From: Chloroflexota bacterium
GTDB taxonomy: Bacteria; Chloroflexota; Limnocylindria; P2-11E
Direction: 5' to 3'
Length of the DNA: 34,627 bases
Assembly (NCBI GenBank): GCA_005883625.1
Contig: VBDU01000014.1
Location: forward strand, 1-34,627
The notes below the pieces were generated by a model. The model did no database searches. It worked only from the letters and a program-made list of their open reading frames with translations, and had not been told where the DNA came from. The translations under genes and the position numbers were made by a program. Shown piece after piece: positions 10,267-18,036 of this stretch. Within the stretch, counting starts at the first letter, position 1. Every line of letters starts with the position of its first letter.

Positions 10267-10614
10267 GTGGCTCGTCGAAGGCGCGCGACCTCCTTCCGTT
10301 CATGCTGGCACGATGGCCAGATCGACACGACTCGGGTAGACGTCTGGCTGTGGGCGGTCCGGCTCTATAAGACCCGGTCGGCGGCGACGGCCGCATGCCG
10401 GGGCGGCCACGTCCGCGTAAATCGTGGAACAGCGAAGGCCTCTACGCAGGTCAAGGCCGGCGACCGCGTAGAGGCGTTCGTGGAGCGCGAGCGCATCCTC
10501 GAGGTGGTGGTCCCCATCGACAAGCGGGTGCGACCGATGTTCATCCGCGAGCGCGGGACTGGACGCCCGACCAAGCGCGATCGCCGCGAGCTCGATCGCC
10601 TCAGGCGGCCATAG
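10267..10614 (+). CDS. S4-domain RNA-binding protein (Hsp15-like); start codon problematic
   Basis: A small basic RNA-binding protein of the S4/Hsp15 type, a group linked to stalled or dissociated ribosomes. The S4 core is TTRVDVWLWAVRLYKTRSAA followed by CRGGHVRVN and QVKAGDRVEAFV. A basic tail, GTGRPTKRDRRELDRLRR, is typical of the group. Open frame reaches back to TTG 10264 and GTG 10267, but neither has a ribosome site and the first 20 residues look unlike the family. An out-of-frame ATG at 10313 would give a natural MA-QIDTTRVDVWLW start if one base were added, so a 1-bp deletion near 10316-10318 is possible. It lies 9 bp before the ATP-grasp gene. Confidence 0.75.
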   Translation: MARRRRATSFRSCWHDGQIDTTRVDVWLWAVRLYKTRSAATAACRGGHVRVNRGTAKASTQVKAGDRVEAFVERERILEVVVPIDKRVRPMFIRERGTGRPTKRDRRELDRLRRP

Positions 10615-10623
10615 ATCGCGAGG

Positions 10624-11604
10624 GTGAAGACACCGTTCCTCTCGCGCCTGCAGCAGGCCTGCGACATCGTCGGCGCCAAGGTCGAGGTCATACCAGACGC
10701 GGACAACTCGGGCAGGATCACCCTCCCGTCAGGTCGCGTGCGCTACTTCCACCGACTGCACTGGGACCTCAACACCATGGGTGCGGCGGCGATAGCTCTC
10801 GACAAGGATGCCACCGCGCACGTGCTCAAGCGTTGCGGCTATACCGTCCCGACCGGACGCAGTTTCTGGTACGTCGGGCGATTGCGCGAGGCGCGTGACA
10901 TCGGGGGCGCCTACGCATACGCGCAGAAGCTCGGGTTGCCGGTCCTGCTCAAACCAAACGACAGCTCCAGCGACCAGCACGTGTCCGTCGTCTACACCCG
11001 CGCACAGTTCTACGCGGCCGCTCGTGAGGTCTTCGCCGCCTCCAAGAAGCTGCTGGTGCAGCGCATCGCACGCGGCAGCGATTGCTCGATCGTCGTCCTC
11101 GACGACGAGGTCCTCATGGCGAGCGAGAAGACGCGGCCGTACGTGCTCGGTGACGGCCAGTCCAGCATTCGCAAGCTCATCGCGACGAGCCGGCGACGCA
11201 GCCGCGCGGCGGGGCACCCGGCCGAACTGCGCGCAGACGATGTGCGGGTGGGCAGGCACCTGGCCCACAGTCGCCAGACGCTCGAGACGGTGCCCGCCGT
11301 GGGTCAACGCGTCGAGCTACTGCCATGCGGCAATCTCGGCGTTGGTGGTGACGTTCGTGTGGTGACCGACGTGTTGCACCCCAAGCTACGAGCGCTCGCG
11401 ATCCGGGTGGTTGGCGACATGGGCCTGCGCCTCGCCAGCGTAGACCTCGTGCTCAGTCAACCGTCCGATGCGCTGCCAAAGAGGTGCACCGTGCTGGAGG
11501 TGAATTCCGCACCGGGACTCGACACGCACGAGCGAGAGCCCGGCTGGTCGCGCCGCCGCGTCGAGCGCGTGTGCAGGATCTTGCTCGCTCTCGATCGCAC
11601 CTAG
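10624..11604 (+). CDS. ATP-grasp ligase related to the cyanophycin-synthetase ATP-grasp domain
   Basis: A predicted cytoplasmic ATP-dependent carboxylate-amine ligase of 326 residues with a GTG start. The ATP-grasp fold is visible: the small-domain strand LPVLLKPNDSSSDQHVSVV has Lys110. Then LLVQRIARGSDCSIVVLDDE and RPYVLGDGQSSIRKLI follow, both close to the cyanophycin synthetase wording. The metal-binding end is VLEVNSAPGLDTH with Glu292 and Asn294. Unlike CphA there is no N-terminal domain of its usual size and no Mur-ligase domain. It may therefore add one amino acid to an unknown acceptor rather than polymerise. Neighbours (an S4 protein 9 bp upstream and an ATPase downstream) give no clear substrate. 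Confidence 0.82.
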   Translation: MKTPFLSRLQQACDIVGAKVEVIPDADNSGRITLPSGRVRYFHRLHWDLNTMGAAAIALDKDATAHVLKRCGYTVPTGRSFWYVGRLREARDIGGAYAYAQKLGLPVLLKPNDSSSDQHVSVVYTRAQFYAAAREVFAASKKLLVQRIARGSDCSIVVLDDEVLMASEKTRPYVLGDGQSSIRKLIATSRRRSRAAGHPAELRADDVRVGRHLAHSRQTLETVPAVGQRVELLPCGNLGVGGDVRVVTDVLHPKLRALAIRVVGDMGLRLASVDLVLSQPSDALPKRCTVLEVNSAPGLDTHEREPGWSRRRVERVCRILLALDRT

Positions 11605-11641
11605 CGCGAGACCGCTCCCCGGAGAAGAGCAGACTCGCGGC

Positions 11642-12364
11642 GTGGAGGACGCCCTCGTCCGCTCGGTCGTCCTGAAGCGCGACGGGATCGACGACCTCGA
11701 GGCCTACCCCTTCTCGATCCCCGCGATCCGGCAGCTCGACGAGCTGCGCCTCGACCCGCACGTGACGCTCTTCGCGGGCGAGAACGGCAGCGGCAAGTCG
11801 ACCCTGGTCGAGGCGATCGCGGTCGCGGCCGGATTCAACGCCGAAGGCGGCAGCCGGAACGTGACGGTCTCGACCCGGCCATCCCACTCCGTCCTGCATC
11901 AGCACCTGCGCCTGGTGCGCGGCACGCGCCGTCCGCGGACCGGCTACTTCCTCCGGGCCGAGAGCTTCTTCAACGTCGCGACATACCTCGAGGACATCCC
12001 CGAGTCGGTGGCCTGGTACGGCGGCCGGCTGCATGAGAAATCCCACGGCGAGTCGTTCATCTCGCTCGTCACCAATCGGTTCGGCCCGAACGGCCTCTAC
12101 ATCCTCGACGAGCCGGAGGCGGCCCTATCGCTGCGTGGGAACCTCGCGCTCATACGACGCATGCACGACCTCGTCGCCGACGGCTCGCAGTTCATCATCT
12201 CCACGCACTCGCCGATCCTGCTCGGCTATCCGGGGGCGACCATCTACGTCCTCTCGGACGCCGGCATCGTCGAGACCCGTTATGAGGACACCGAGGTCGT
12301 CGAGCTGACGCGCTCGTTCCTCGACGACCGCGATCAGTTCTTGCGCCATCTGTTCGCGGACTGA
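11642..12364 (+). CDS. ABC/SMC-type AAA ATPase (AAA_21/AAA_23-like)
   Basis: A 240-residue soluble ATPase. Walker A is GENGSGKST at residues 46-54. The ABC signature-like SHGES is at 134-138. Walker B is LYILDEPE at 152-159, and the H-loop is STHSPILLGYPGA. This order, with a short lid, is that of single-domain ATPases related to RecF/SMC and ABC proteins; no membrane partner lies beside it. Start is GTG 11642, with GGAGAAG 18-24 nt upstream, too far to be decisive. The 3' end carries a tandem duplication of its last codons. It may be coexpressed with the ATP-grasp gene 37 bp upstream. Role unknown. Confidence 0.88.
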   Translation: MEDALVRSVVLKRDGIDDLEAYPFSIPAIRQLDELRLDPHVTLFAGENGSGKSTLVEAIAVAAGFNAEGGSRNVTVSTRPSHSVLHQHLRLVRGTRRPRTGYFLRAESFFNVATYLEDIPESVAWYGGRLHEKSHGESFISLVTNRFGPNGLYILDEPEAALSLRGNLALIRRMHDLVADGSQFIISTHSPILLGYPGATIYVLSDAGIVETRYEDTEVVELTRSFLDDRDQFLRHLFAD

Positions 12365-12396
12365 TCGCGCACCCATCTCTTCGCGGACTGATCGCG
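12346..12396 (+). repeat. 27-bp tandem duplication over the ATPase stop codon
   Basis: The 24-bp sequence CCATCT-N-TTCGCGGACTGATCGCG occurs at 12346-12369 and again at 12373-12396, with one G/C difference. Period is 27 bp, so both copies are in the same frame and both encode HLFAD followed by TGA. Readthrough of the first stop would add nine residues ending identically. Confidence 0.85.
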
Positions 12397-12410
12397 ATCG
12401 GCTCGGACGC

Positions 12411-12766
12411 TCAATCGTTGGCGGCGACCGCGGCCTTCAGCCAGCGCAGGACGCTGGGCGCGTCGATATCCTCGGCGCGACGCACCTTCAGCATGCGACT
12501 GCCGGTGCCGCCGCCCTCGAGCGTCTTTTGCGGATCGACGAGTACGTCGGGCGACGCGAAGAAGTTGATGCCGTCGCGTCGGGCACGCCCTTCAGGACGA
12601 GGCCGCGCAGCTTCTCGAGCAAGGCGCGCTTGTCCGCGGGCTGCTGGGCGAAGTAGGCCCGCACCGCGGCGGCATCCCCGCGCCCGTCGGCGCCACCCGC
12701 CGTCGCGGGCTTTCGCGCCGCGGGCTTTTTCGCGGCGGTCTTCTTCGTGGACCTGGCTGCCGGCAT
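12411..12766 (-). pseudogene. DUF1801/YdhG-like protein, broken by an internal out-of-frame deletion
   Basis: From ATG 12766 the frame gives a Lys/Ala-rich tail (STKKTAAKKPAARKPA) and the family helix AAVRAYFAQQPADKRALLEK, then GLVLKGVPDA. After that it becomes Ser/Arg-rich nonsense. The expected C-terminal half continues in another frame: INFFASPDVLVDPQKTLEGG, SRMLKVRRAEDIDAP and VLRWLKAAVAAND, with TGA at 12413-12411. The junction is about 12568-12576. The central segment of the fold, normally 25 or so residues between these two parts (recalled from relatives), is missing. It lies 34 bp downstream of the double-AHSA1 gene, the same position that the other broken DUF1801 gene has in module 1. 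Confidence 0.75.
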
Positions 12767-12800
12767 GACGGCAAGCCTACTTCGCCGAGCTCAGCGCGCC

Positions 12801-13715
12801 TTAGCGAAGGGTCGCCAGGTGCTGCGCGAAGTGCTCGAGGATCTGGCTCCAGCCCTGCCGCTCCTGCTCCTCGCTCATCTCCATCTCGACGGTGAGCGTG
12901 AGCTTCGTCTTGCCCTGCACGTTCGCGAAGGTCGTCGTTATGACGCGGCCGTCGCCGAGGACCTGGACGATCCGTTCGGGCACGGCGACCTCCCGGTACG
13001 TGCCCTCGAAGGCGAAGCCCTCCTGGCTGTGGTCGGCGGGACGCATGCCGATGCGGAACTTCCCGCCAGGGCGCACGTCGGTCTCGGCGTAGGGCGACTC
13101 CCAGTCGTTCGCGAACGCCCACTTCACGATGTGCTTTGGCTCCGTGTACGCCTGGAACACGAGCTCCCGCGGCGCCTCGAAGACCCGCGTGAGCGTGAGC
13201 GTCCGGCCGCGGATCTCGGTCGTGGTGGCGGCGCCGCCGCGGCCCAGCAGGGCGGCGAGCTTGTCGAGGCTCTGGCCGAGTCCCTCGTTGGTCGGCCCCC
13301 TCATCGCCTCGAGATCCTCGACCGTCTCGAAACGGTGCGTGATGGTGAGCTTCGTCCTGGCGCCCTGCGCCTCGAACACGACGGTCATGAGCACGAGCGG
13401 TGGGATGCGCTGCGGGCCCTCGCCTTCGAACGTGAACACGAGCCGCTCACTCGGGACCACTTCGCGGAAGACGCCCTTGCCGGGGAAGACGCTGCCGTCC
13501 GGACCCCGCATGTGGATCCGTATGGCGCCCCCCGGTCGCACGTCCAGCTCGCAGACCGGGGCGGTGAAGTCCTTCGGGGGGAACCACTGCGCCATCTGCT
13601 TCGGATCGGTCCACGCCTTGAACACGAGGTCGCGCGGCGCGTCGAACACGCGGGTCGTGACGAGCTCTCGCTCGCTCGCGGGCTCGGACATCTTGGCATC
13701 AGGGGTTGTGGCCAC
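12801..13715 (-). CDS. Double AHSA1/SRPBCC domain protein
   Basis: A 304-residue fusion of two START-like domains. Domain 1 (about residues 14-155) begins ELVTTRVFDAPRDLVFKAWT and includes MAQWFPPKDF and DVRPGGAIRIHMRGPDG. Domain 2 (about 166-304) begins TLTLTRVFEAPRELVFQAYT and includes IVKWAFANDW and DVRPGGKFRIGMRPADHS. The domains are clearly related but diverged, so the duplication is not recent. Single-domain proteins are the norm, as at 8115. It overlaps the upstream arsR gene by 17 bp, so translation is probably coupled. Ligand unknown. Confidence 0.9.
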   Translation of the reverse strand: MATTPDAKMSEPASERELVTTRVFDAPRDLVFKAWTDPKQMAQWFPPKDFTAPVCELDVRPGGAIRIHMRGPDGSVFPGKGVFREVVPSERLVFTFEGEGPQRIPPLVLMTVVFEAQGARTKLTITHRFETVEDLEAMRGPTNEGLGQSLDKLAALLGRGGAATTTEIRGRTLTLTRVFEAPRELVFQAYTEPKHIVKWAFANDWESPYAETDVRPGGKFRIGMRPADHSQEGFAFEGTYREVAVPERIVQVLGDGRVITTTFANVQGKTKLTLTVEMEMSEEQERQGWSQILEHFAQHLATLR

Positions 13716-14085
13716 GTCTCTTCTCCTTCGCGTGTTTGGTCTGTCGCGCGTGGGCGCTGGGCTTCTCTTGAAGCTGGCGGAGGTAGCCGTCGAGGCGGTC
13801 GAAGCTCTGCTCCCAGAAGCGCCGATAGCGCTCGACCCAGTCGGCGACCTCCCGCAAGCGCTCGGCCTCGAGCCGGCAGGGCCGCCACTGCGCGTCGCGG
13901 CCCCGGGAGATCAGGCCGGCGTGCTCGAGCACCTTGAGGTGCTTCGAGACCGCGGGAAGGCTCATGGCAAAAGGCTCCGCGAGCTCGGTGACGGACGCCT
14001 GGCCGGCGGCCAGACGGGCGAGGATCGCCCGCCTCGTGGGGTCGGCGATCGCGGCGAACGTCGCGCTCAGCGGGTCGGTCGCCAT
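13699..14085 (-). CDS. ArsR-family winged-helix repressor (second SRPBCC-associated copy)
   Basis: A 128-residue regulator. The HTH is ATFAAIADPTRRAILARLAA, VTELAEPFAMSLPAVSKHLK and VLEHAGLISRGRDAQWRPCR (wing). The C-terminal ERYRRFWEQSFDRLDGYLRQ matches the tail type seen in the first ArsR, and no metal-binding Cys pair of metal sensors is present. It heads module 2 and is divergent from the O-antigen-ligase-like gene. A promoter with an overlapping palindrome lies immediately upstream. AAGG lies 4 nt before the ATG. Confidence 0.93.
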   Translation of the reverse strand: MATDPLSATFAAIADPTRRAILARLAAGQASVTELAEPFAMSLPAVSKHLKVLEHAGLISRGRDAQWRPCRLEAERLREVADWVERYRRFWEQSFDRLDGYLRQLQEKPSAHARQTKHAKEKRRGHNP

Positions 14086-14109
14086 CCTTACTGCACCTTT
14101 CGGTTAAAT

Positions 14110-14150
14110 AACTAGCTGGTTTAATACAGCCTCGGGCCCGGGCCTGTCAA
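14110..14150 (-). promoter_or_regulatory. Promoter and palindromic operator of the second arsR module
   Basis: Read on the minus strand, TTGACA (14150-14145) and TATTAA (14126-14121) are separated by 18 bp. The near-palindrome AACTAGCTGGTT (14110-14121) sits at the expected transcription start. GGTTAAAT (14102-14109) and GGTTTAAT (14118-14125) also form a direct repeat. This A+T-rich block stands out in high-G+C surroundings and is the likely autoregulatory site. The divergent gene may share the control. Confidence 0.6.
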
Positions 14151-14162
14151 GGCCGCGACCCG

Positions 14163-14215
14163 GGCTCCCGCCCCACCCTGCGACCGATCCCCGGATGAGT
14201 CGGAGGGTGGGAGCC
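14163..14215 (+). promoter_or_regulatory. Leader hairpin before the O-antigen-ligase-like gene
   Basis: GGCTCCC (14163-14169) plus ACCCT pair with AGGGTGGGAGCC ending at 14215, leaving a 5-nt bulge. A short inner stem CCGA/TCGG caps it. It lies upstream of the preferred TTG start (14267) and contains the competing ATG 14195. It could be a leader structure affecting expression. Confidence 0.35.
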
Positions 14216-14266
14216 GGTGCCCGACAATGGCCGCCGATCCCCGGTCTCGAGGATCAGGAGGGCATT

Positions 14267-16366
14267 TTGTCCCGCGCGAGCCGCAGTCGCCGCTCGGCCT
14301 CGCGCCGCGCGCGCGACGTCGCGCCGCGCACGGGCGACTTCAGCGGATCGTTCGCGCAGCAGGCGCTGCTCTGGCTTGTCGCCCTGAAGCTGCTCGGGCT
14401 CATCGTCGTCTTCTCGACGGTCGTCCAGTTCGGCTTCGACCTGCCGAAGTCGCTCTGGAGCAAGGCGCTCGAGTGGCCGATGGCGGCGATCCTGGCCATC
14501 GGCCTCCTCCGCTACGGGACCGCGATCGTGCCGCGCACCCGGCTGCATGTGCTCGTCGCCGCGTTCGTCGCCGCGAACGTGGTCGCGACCGTTTTCGCGC
14601 CCGATACGTACGTCGCGCTCTTCGGACTGCCGAACCGCTACCTCGGCCTGACCTACGTCGCGGACATGGCGGTGCTCTATCTCGGGCTCGCCGTGGCCCT
14701 CCGTCGTCGGAGCGACTGGCTCGTCGTGACGGCCGCCGTCCTCATCGGAGCCGCCGTCTCGCTGGCGTACGCGACCGTCCAATACCTCGGCCTCGACCCC
14801 GTGCGCTGGGGCCGCGATCCCCAGGAGCGGCCCTTCGGCACGGTCGGGAACCCCGACATGTTCGGTCACTTCTTCGCCGTGCTCGCCGCGGGAGCCGCGG
14901 CGGCCGCGCTGTTCACGGGACGGCGAGCCCGCGTCGTCGCGGCTGTCGTCGCCGCCGCCGCGCTCGCGATGGTCCTCGTGAGCGGTACGCGGGGCGCGCT
15001 GCTCGCCGACGGCGGCGCACTGCTCGTGCTCGCGGCGCTCTGGGTACGCGCTCACGGTCTTCGCCTCTCGCCGCGCCTCGTCCTCGGCATCGCGGGCGCG
15101 CTGCTCGTCGCCGCGCTCGGCGCGCTGGCCTCGCCGCCCGGCCAGCGTCTGCTGAGCGCTCGGGTCAGCGACCGCGTCCTGCTCTATGAGACGACGCTGC
15201 GCGCGTTCGCGGCGCGGCCTCTTTTCGGCTGGGGCCCTGACGGGCTCGGCGTCGCGTGGCCACAGTTCCGTGGCATGCACGACGAGTCCGTCTGGCAGCA
15301 GCCCTTCCTCGCGATCGACCAGGCGCATAACTGGCTTCTCCAGACCGCCGTCACGACCGGTGCCGTCGGTTTCCTCGCGCTCAGCGCCACGATCGCGGCC
15401 GTCAGCTGGACGCTGTGGCGCTCGCGCGCCACGCCGGGCGGCCCCGCCTCCGCGGTTCTCCTCGCGTCTTACATCACGTACTGGCTCGGCGCGCTCACGA
15501 GCGTTGAGTCCGTGAGCGTGAGCTGGATCCCCTGGGCGGTGACGGGCGCGGCCGTGGCGCTGACGGGGACGCGTGTCGCGGCGACCGCGCCGGCGGTGCG
15601 ACGGTTACCGGCCGCCGCCGAGGCGCTCGCCCTCGCCGGCGCGCTGCTCGTCGCCCTGACCGGCCTCAACGCGTACCGGGCGAACGGCGAGATCTGGTAC
15701 GCGACCTCCGCGTATCCGGCGGGCCGTGCCGACGAGGTCGTCGCGCGCTCGTCGGCGGCGGTCGCGCTGGACGGGGGCCGTGCCGACTATTGGAACTATC
15801 GCGGGCTCGGTCGGGAGCAGAAGCAGCAGCTCGCGGCCGCCACGGCGGACTTCACGGAAGCGACGGCGCGCGCGCCCTTCCAGTCGAACTACTGGATCAA
15901 CCTGGCCCGCGCGCGCACCACGCTGGCCGTGGCCGCGGGCGACACCAACGGCCCCGCGGCGGCCGCCGCGCTCGAGGTGGCCCGGCGGGCGACCGCCGCC
16001 GATCCGAACGTCTCCGCGCCTCATCGTGCCTACGCCGAGACCGCGCTCGCGCTCGGCCGGTACGACCTCGCCGCGCAGGAGGCGCTGCACTCCCTGCGGC
16101 TCTGGGCCTCCGATCCGCGCACCGACGTCGTCCTCGCTGGCGCCGCGACGAAGCTGGCGGACAAGGACGCGGCCGAGCGTGTCCTCGAGGCCGCGGTCGC
16201 CCTGAAGGACAGCGCTCCGCTGTGGGCGGGGCTGGCGCAGGTGCGCCTCGACGTCGGCGACTTCGCGGGTGCCCGCGCGGCGGCCTCGCACGCGGTCCTG
16301 CTGGACCCCACGAACGCGGAGGCGAAGCGCCTGCTGGCGCTGGCGAGCCAGCCCGGCTCCCCGTGA
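14267..16366 (+). CDS. O-antigen ligase-like polymerase (Wzy_C) with C-terminal TPR region
   Basis: A predicted polytopic membrane protein that transfers or polymerises glycan on a lipid carrier, the role of the O-antigen ligase/Wzy_C family. TTG 14267 is preferred because AGGAGGG lies 4 nt upstream; ATG 14195 would add 24 residues without a ribosome site. About ten or more hydrophobic helices cover the first 450 residues. Family segments are GNPDMFGHFFAVLAAG, VSGTRGALLADG, FGWGPDGLG and AHNWLLQTAVTTGAVGFLAL. The last 190 residues are soluble and alpha-helical with TPR-like units (DYWNYRGLGREQKQQLAAAT, NVSAPHRAYAETALALGRYD, DFAGARAAASHAVLLDPTNA). Ligases with TPR tails are common in Gram-positive and Chloroflexota-type genomes that lack LPS. 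The glycan is unknown, and no other glycan genes are beside it. Confidence 0.88.
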   Translation: MSRASRSRRSASRRARDVAPRTGDFSGSFAQQALLWLVALKLLGLIVVFSTVVQFGFDLPKSLWSKALEWPMAAILAIGLLRYGTAIVPRTRLHVLVAAFVAANVVATVFAPDTYVALFGLPNRYLGLTYVADMAVLYLGLAVALRRRSDWLVVTAAVLIGAAVSLAYATVQYLGLDPVRWGRDPQERPFGTVGNPDMFGHFFAVLAAGAAAAALFTGRRARVVAAVVAAAALAMVLVSGTRGALLADGGALLVLAALWVRAHGLRLSPRLVLGIAGALLVAALGALASPPGQRLLSARVSDRVLLYETTLRAFAARPLFGWGPDGLGVAWPQFRGMHDESVWQQPFLAIDQAHNWLLQTAVTTGAVGFLALSATIAAVSWTLWRSRATPGGPASAVLLASYITYWLGALTSVESVSVSWIPWAVTGAAVALTGTRVAATAPAVRRLPAAAEALALAGALLVALTGLNAYRANGEIWYATSAYPAGRADEVVARSSAAVALDGGRADYWNYRGLGREQKQQLAAATADFTEATARAPFQSNYWINLARARTTLAVAAGDTNGPAAAAALEVARRATAADPNVSAPHRAYAETALALGRYDLAAQEALHSLRLWASDPRTDVVLAGAATKLADKDAAERVLEAAVALKDSAPLWAGLAQVRLDVGDFAGARAAASHAVLLDPTNAEAKRLLALASQPGSP

Positions 16367-16379
16367 CGAAACGCCCGGT

Positions 16380-17921
16380 TCAGTCGCTGCGGCGGTGGAT
16401 GATCCGGCCGCCAAGGATCGTGAGGTCGACGGCCGTCTCGCGGATCGCGGGCGGCGCGATCGAGAGGATGTCCCGCGAGAGGACCACGAGGTCCGCGAGC
16501 TTGCCCTCGGTGATGCTGCCTTTGCGGTCCTCCTCGTACGAGGCGAAGGCCGGGTCGATCGTATAAGCGGCGATCGCTTCGGCGACGGTGAGGCGCTGCT
16601 CCGGATGCCACTCGCGCGTCACGGCGAGCGCGATGTTCTCGAGTGGCGCGAGCGGGGTCGCCCGCTGCTCGTTGAAGCTGCCAGGCCAATCGGAGACGAG
16701 ATCGAGCCGCGCTCCGGCGTCCTTCAAAGAGCGCCAGGCGTGCGCGGTCCGCGCGCGCTCCGGCCCGAGGCGGCGCTCCACCGAGGCGGCGTCGTTCACG
16801 AGGTGCTGCGGCGTGACGTCGGCGAACAGGCCGAGCTTGCCGATGCGCGCGATCTCGCGCGCGCTCGGATACCACGCGTGGATGACCCGGAAGCGCCGGT
16901 CGCGCGGCGCATTCGCGCGGATCGCCGCCTCGTACCAGTCGAGGAGGAGGCGGTGCGCCTTGTCGCCGATTGTGTGGACGACGGGGTCGAACCCGGCGGC
17001 ATCCGCGCCGGCGATATCCGCGGCCATGGTCGCCTCGTCGACGAAGCGGAAGGTGAAGCTTCCGGCGAAGCGGGGCACGTCGGCGTAGGGGGCCTCCATG
17101 AGGAACCCGTCGATGAACGCCTTGAGGGCGCCGAAGCGGATGAGCCCCTCGTCGCTGCGCGGGCGGATGCCCGCGGCGACGACCTCGCGCCAGAGGGCGA
17201 GGGTGAGGAACGCGTAGACGCGCACGGTGAGCTCGCCGCGGCGTTGGAGCTCGCGGAAGATCTCGAGGTCGGTCGCGCTGCGCTCGACGTCCGTGTGAAA
17301 GAGCCTTCGCCGCGAGAGGTCGTCGAGCCGCGCGACGTCGTGGATCGAGGTGATGCCCGCGCGGCGGAGGTCCTCGAGCGCGGCGCGCGCGCCCACGAGC
17401 TGGAGCTCGCCGTTCGCGGGCGGCACGAGCTCCAGCATCCGCTCGCCGGCGCGCCCATGGAGGATGCCGGTGAGCTCGCCGGTCCGCGGGTCGCGCTCCA
17501 TCCGCCCGCCGCGAGGATCGGGTGACTCGGAGGTGAGTCGGGCGCGCGCGAGCGCGAGCGAGCTCGCCACGTACGCGCCGTCGACCCGTCGCAGGAGCAC
17601 GGGGTGGTCCGGGGTAACGGCGTCGAGCGCGCGCCGGTCGAGCGCCATGGCGGCGGGCCGCGCGCGCCCGGCCGCGTCGGCCTCCCAGGCCGCGGCCGCC
17701 CCGAGATCGCCGCCGGTGAGCCACAGGCCCGGCGGGACGCGGCGCGCGGCCGCCGCGACCCTCGCGAGCGCCTCCCGCGGCTCGCGCACCTCGTACAGCC
17801 CGACCCGGAAGGCCCACGCGGCGGCGTTCCCGAAATGCGTGTGCGCGTCGATGAAGCCGGGGAGCAGCAGTCGCCCGGCGAGCTCGACGACCGTCGTGTC
17901 GGGTCCGCGCAGGGCGAGCAC
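16380..17921 (-). CDS. YtcJ-like amidohydrolase (amidohydrolase family 3)
   Basis: A metal-dependent hydrolase of the TIM-barrel amidohydrolase superfamily. The metal motif HTH is at His27/His29 (LLPGFIDAHTHF). Other family segments are ALKAFIDGFLMEAPYAD, VVHTIGDKAHRLLLDWYEA, RVIHAW and LVSDWPGSFN, and the C-terminal beta-sandwich end is EGKLADLVVLSRDILSI. The first available start is GTG 17921. Homologous N-terminal sequence continues upstream in frame (ADLILRGGRIWTVDSARPEA, to about 18035) up to an in-frame stop at 18087-18089, yet contains no ATG, GTG or TTG. So the true start is CTG 18029 or another rare codon, or the start was lost. It is the last gene of the rpiR-led minus operon. The substrate is unknown; relatives act on N-acyl or aryl amides and similar compounds. 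Confidence 0.85.
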   Translation of the reverse strand: MLALRGPDTTVVELAGRLLLPGFIDAHTHFGNAAAWAFRVGLYEVREPREALARVAAAARRVPPGLWLTGGDLGAAAAWEADAAGRARPAAMALDRRALDAVTPDHPVLLRRVDGAYVASSLALARARLTSESPDPRGGRMERDPRTGELTGILHGRAGERMLELVPPANGELQLVGARAALEDLRRAGITSIHDVARLDDLSRRRLFHTDVERSATDLEIFRELQRRGELTVRVYAFLTLALWREVVAAGIRPRSDEGLIRFGALKAFIDGFLMEAPYADVPRFAGSFTFRFVDEATMAADIAGADAAGFDPVVHTIGDKAHRLLLDWYEAAIRANAPRDRRFRVIHAWYPSAREIARIGKLGLFADVTPQHLVNDAASVERRLGPERARTAHAWRSLKDAGARLDLVSDWPGSFNEQRATPLAPLENIALAVTREWHPEQRLTVAEAIAAYTIDPAFASYEEDRKGSITEGKLADLVVLSRDILSIAPPAIRETAVDLTILGGRIIHRRSD

Positions 17922-18036
17922 GTCGCGGTCGGATCCGACCTTGACGATGCGCTCGCGCCGTACGGCGACCGCCTCGGCCTCGGGGCGAGCGCTATCGACC
18001 GTCCAGATCCGACCGCCGCGCAGGATCAGGTCGGCG

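Noticed and set aside
10624..11604. Full cyanophycin synthetase
   Set aside because: Only the ATP-grasp part is present; no Mur-ligase domain and no cyanophycinase neighbour.
14147..15328. Minus-strand frame of 393 codons opposite the O-antigen-ligase-like gene
   Set aside because: Antisense shadow with Arg/Glu/Gly-rich composition.
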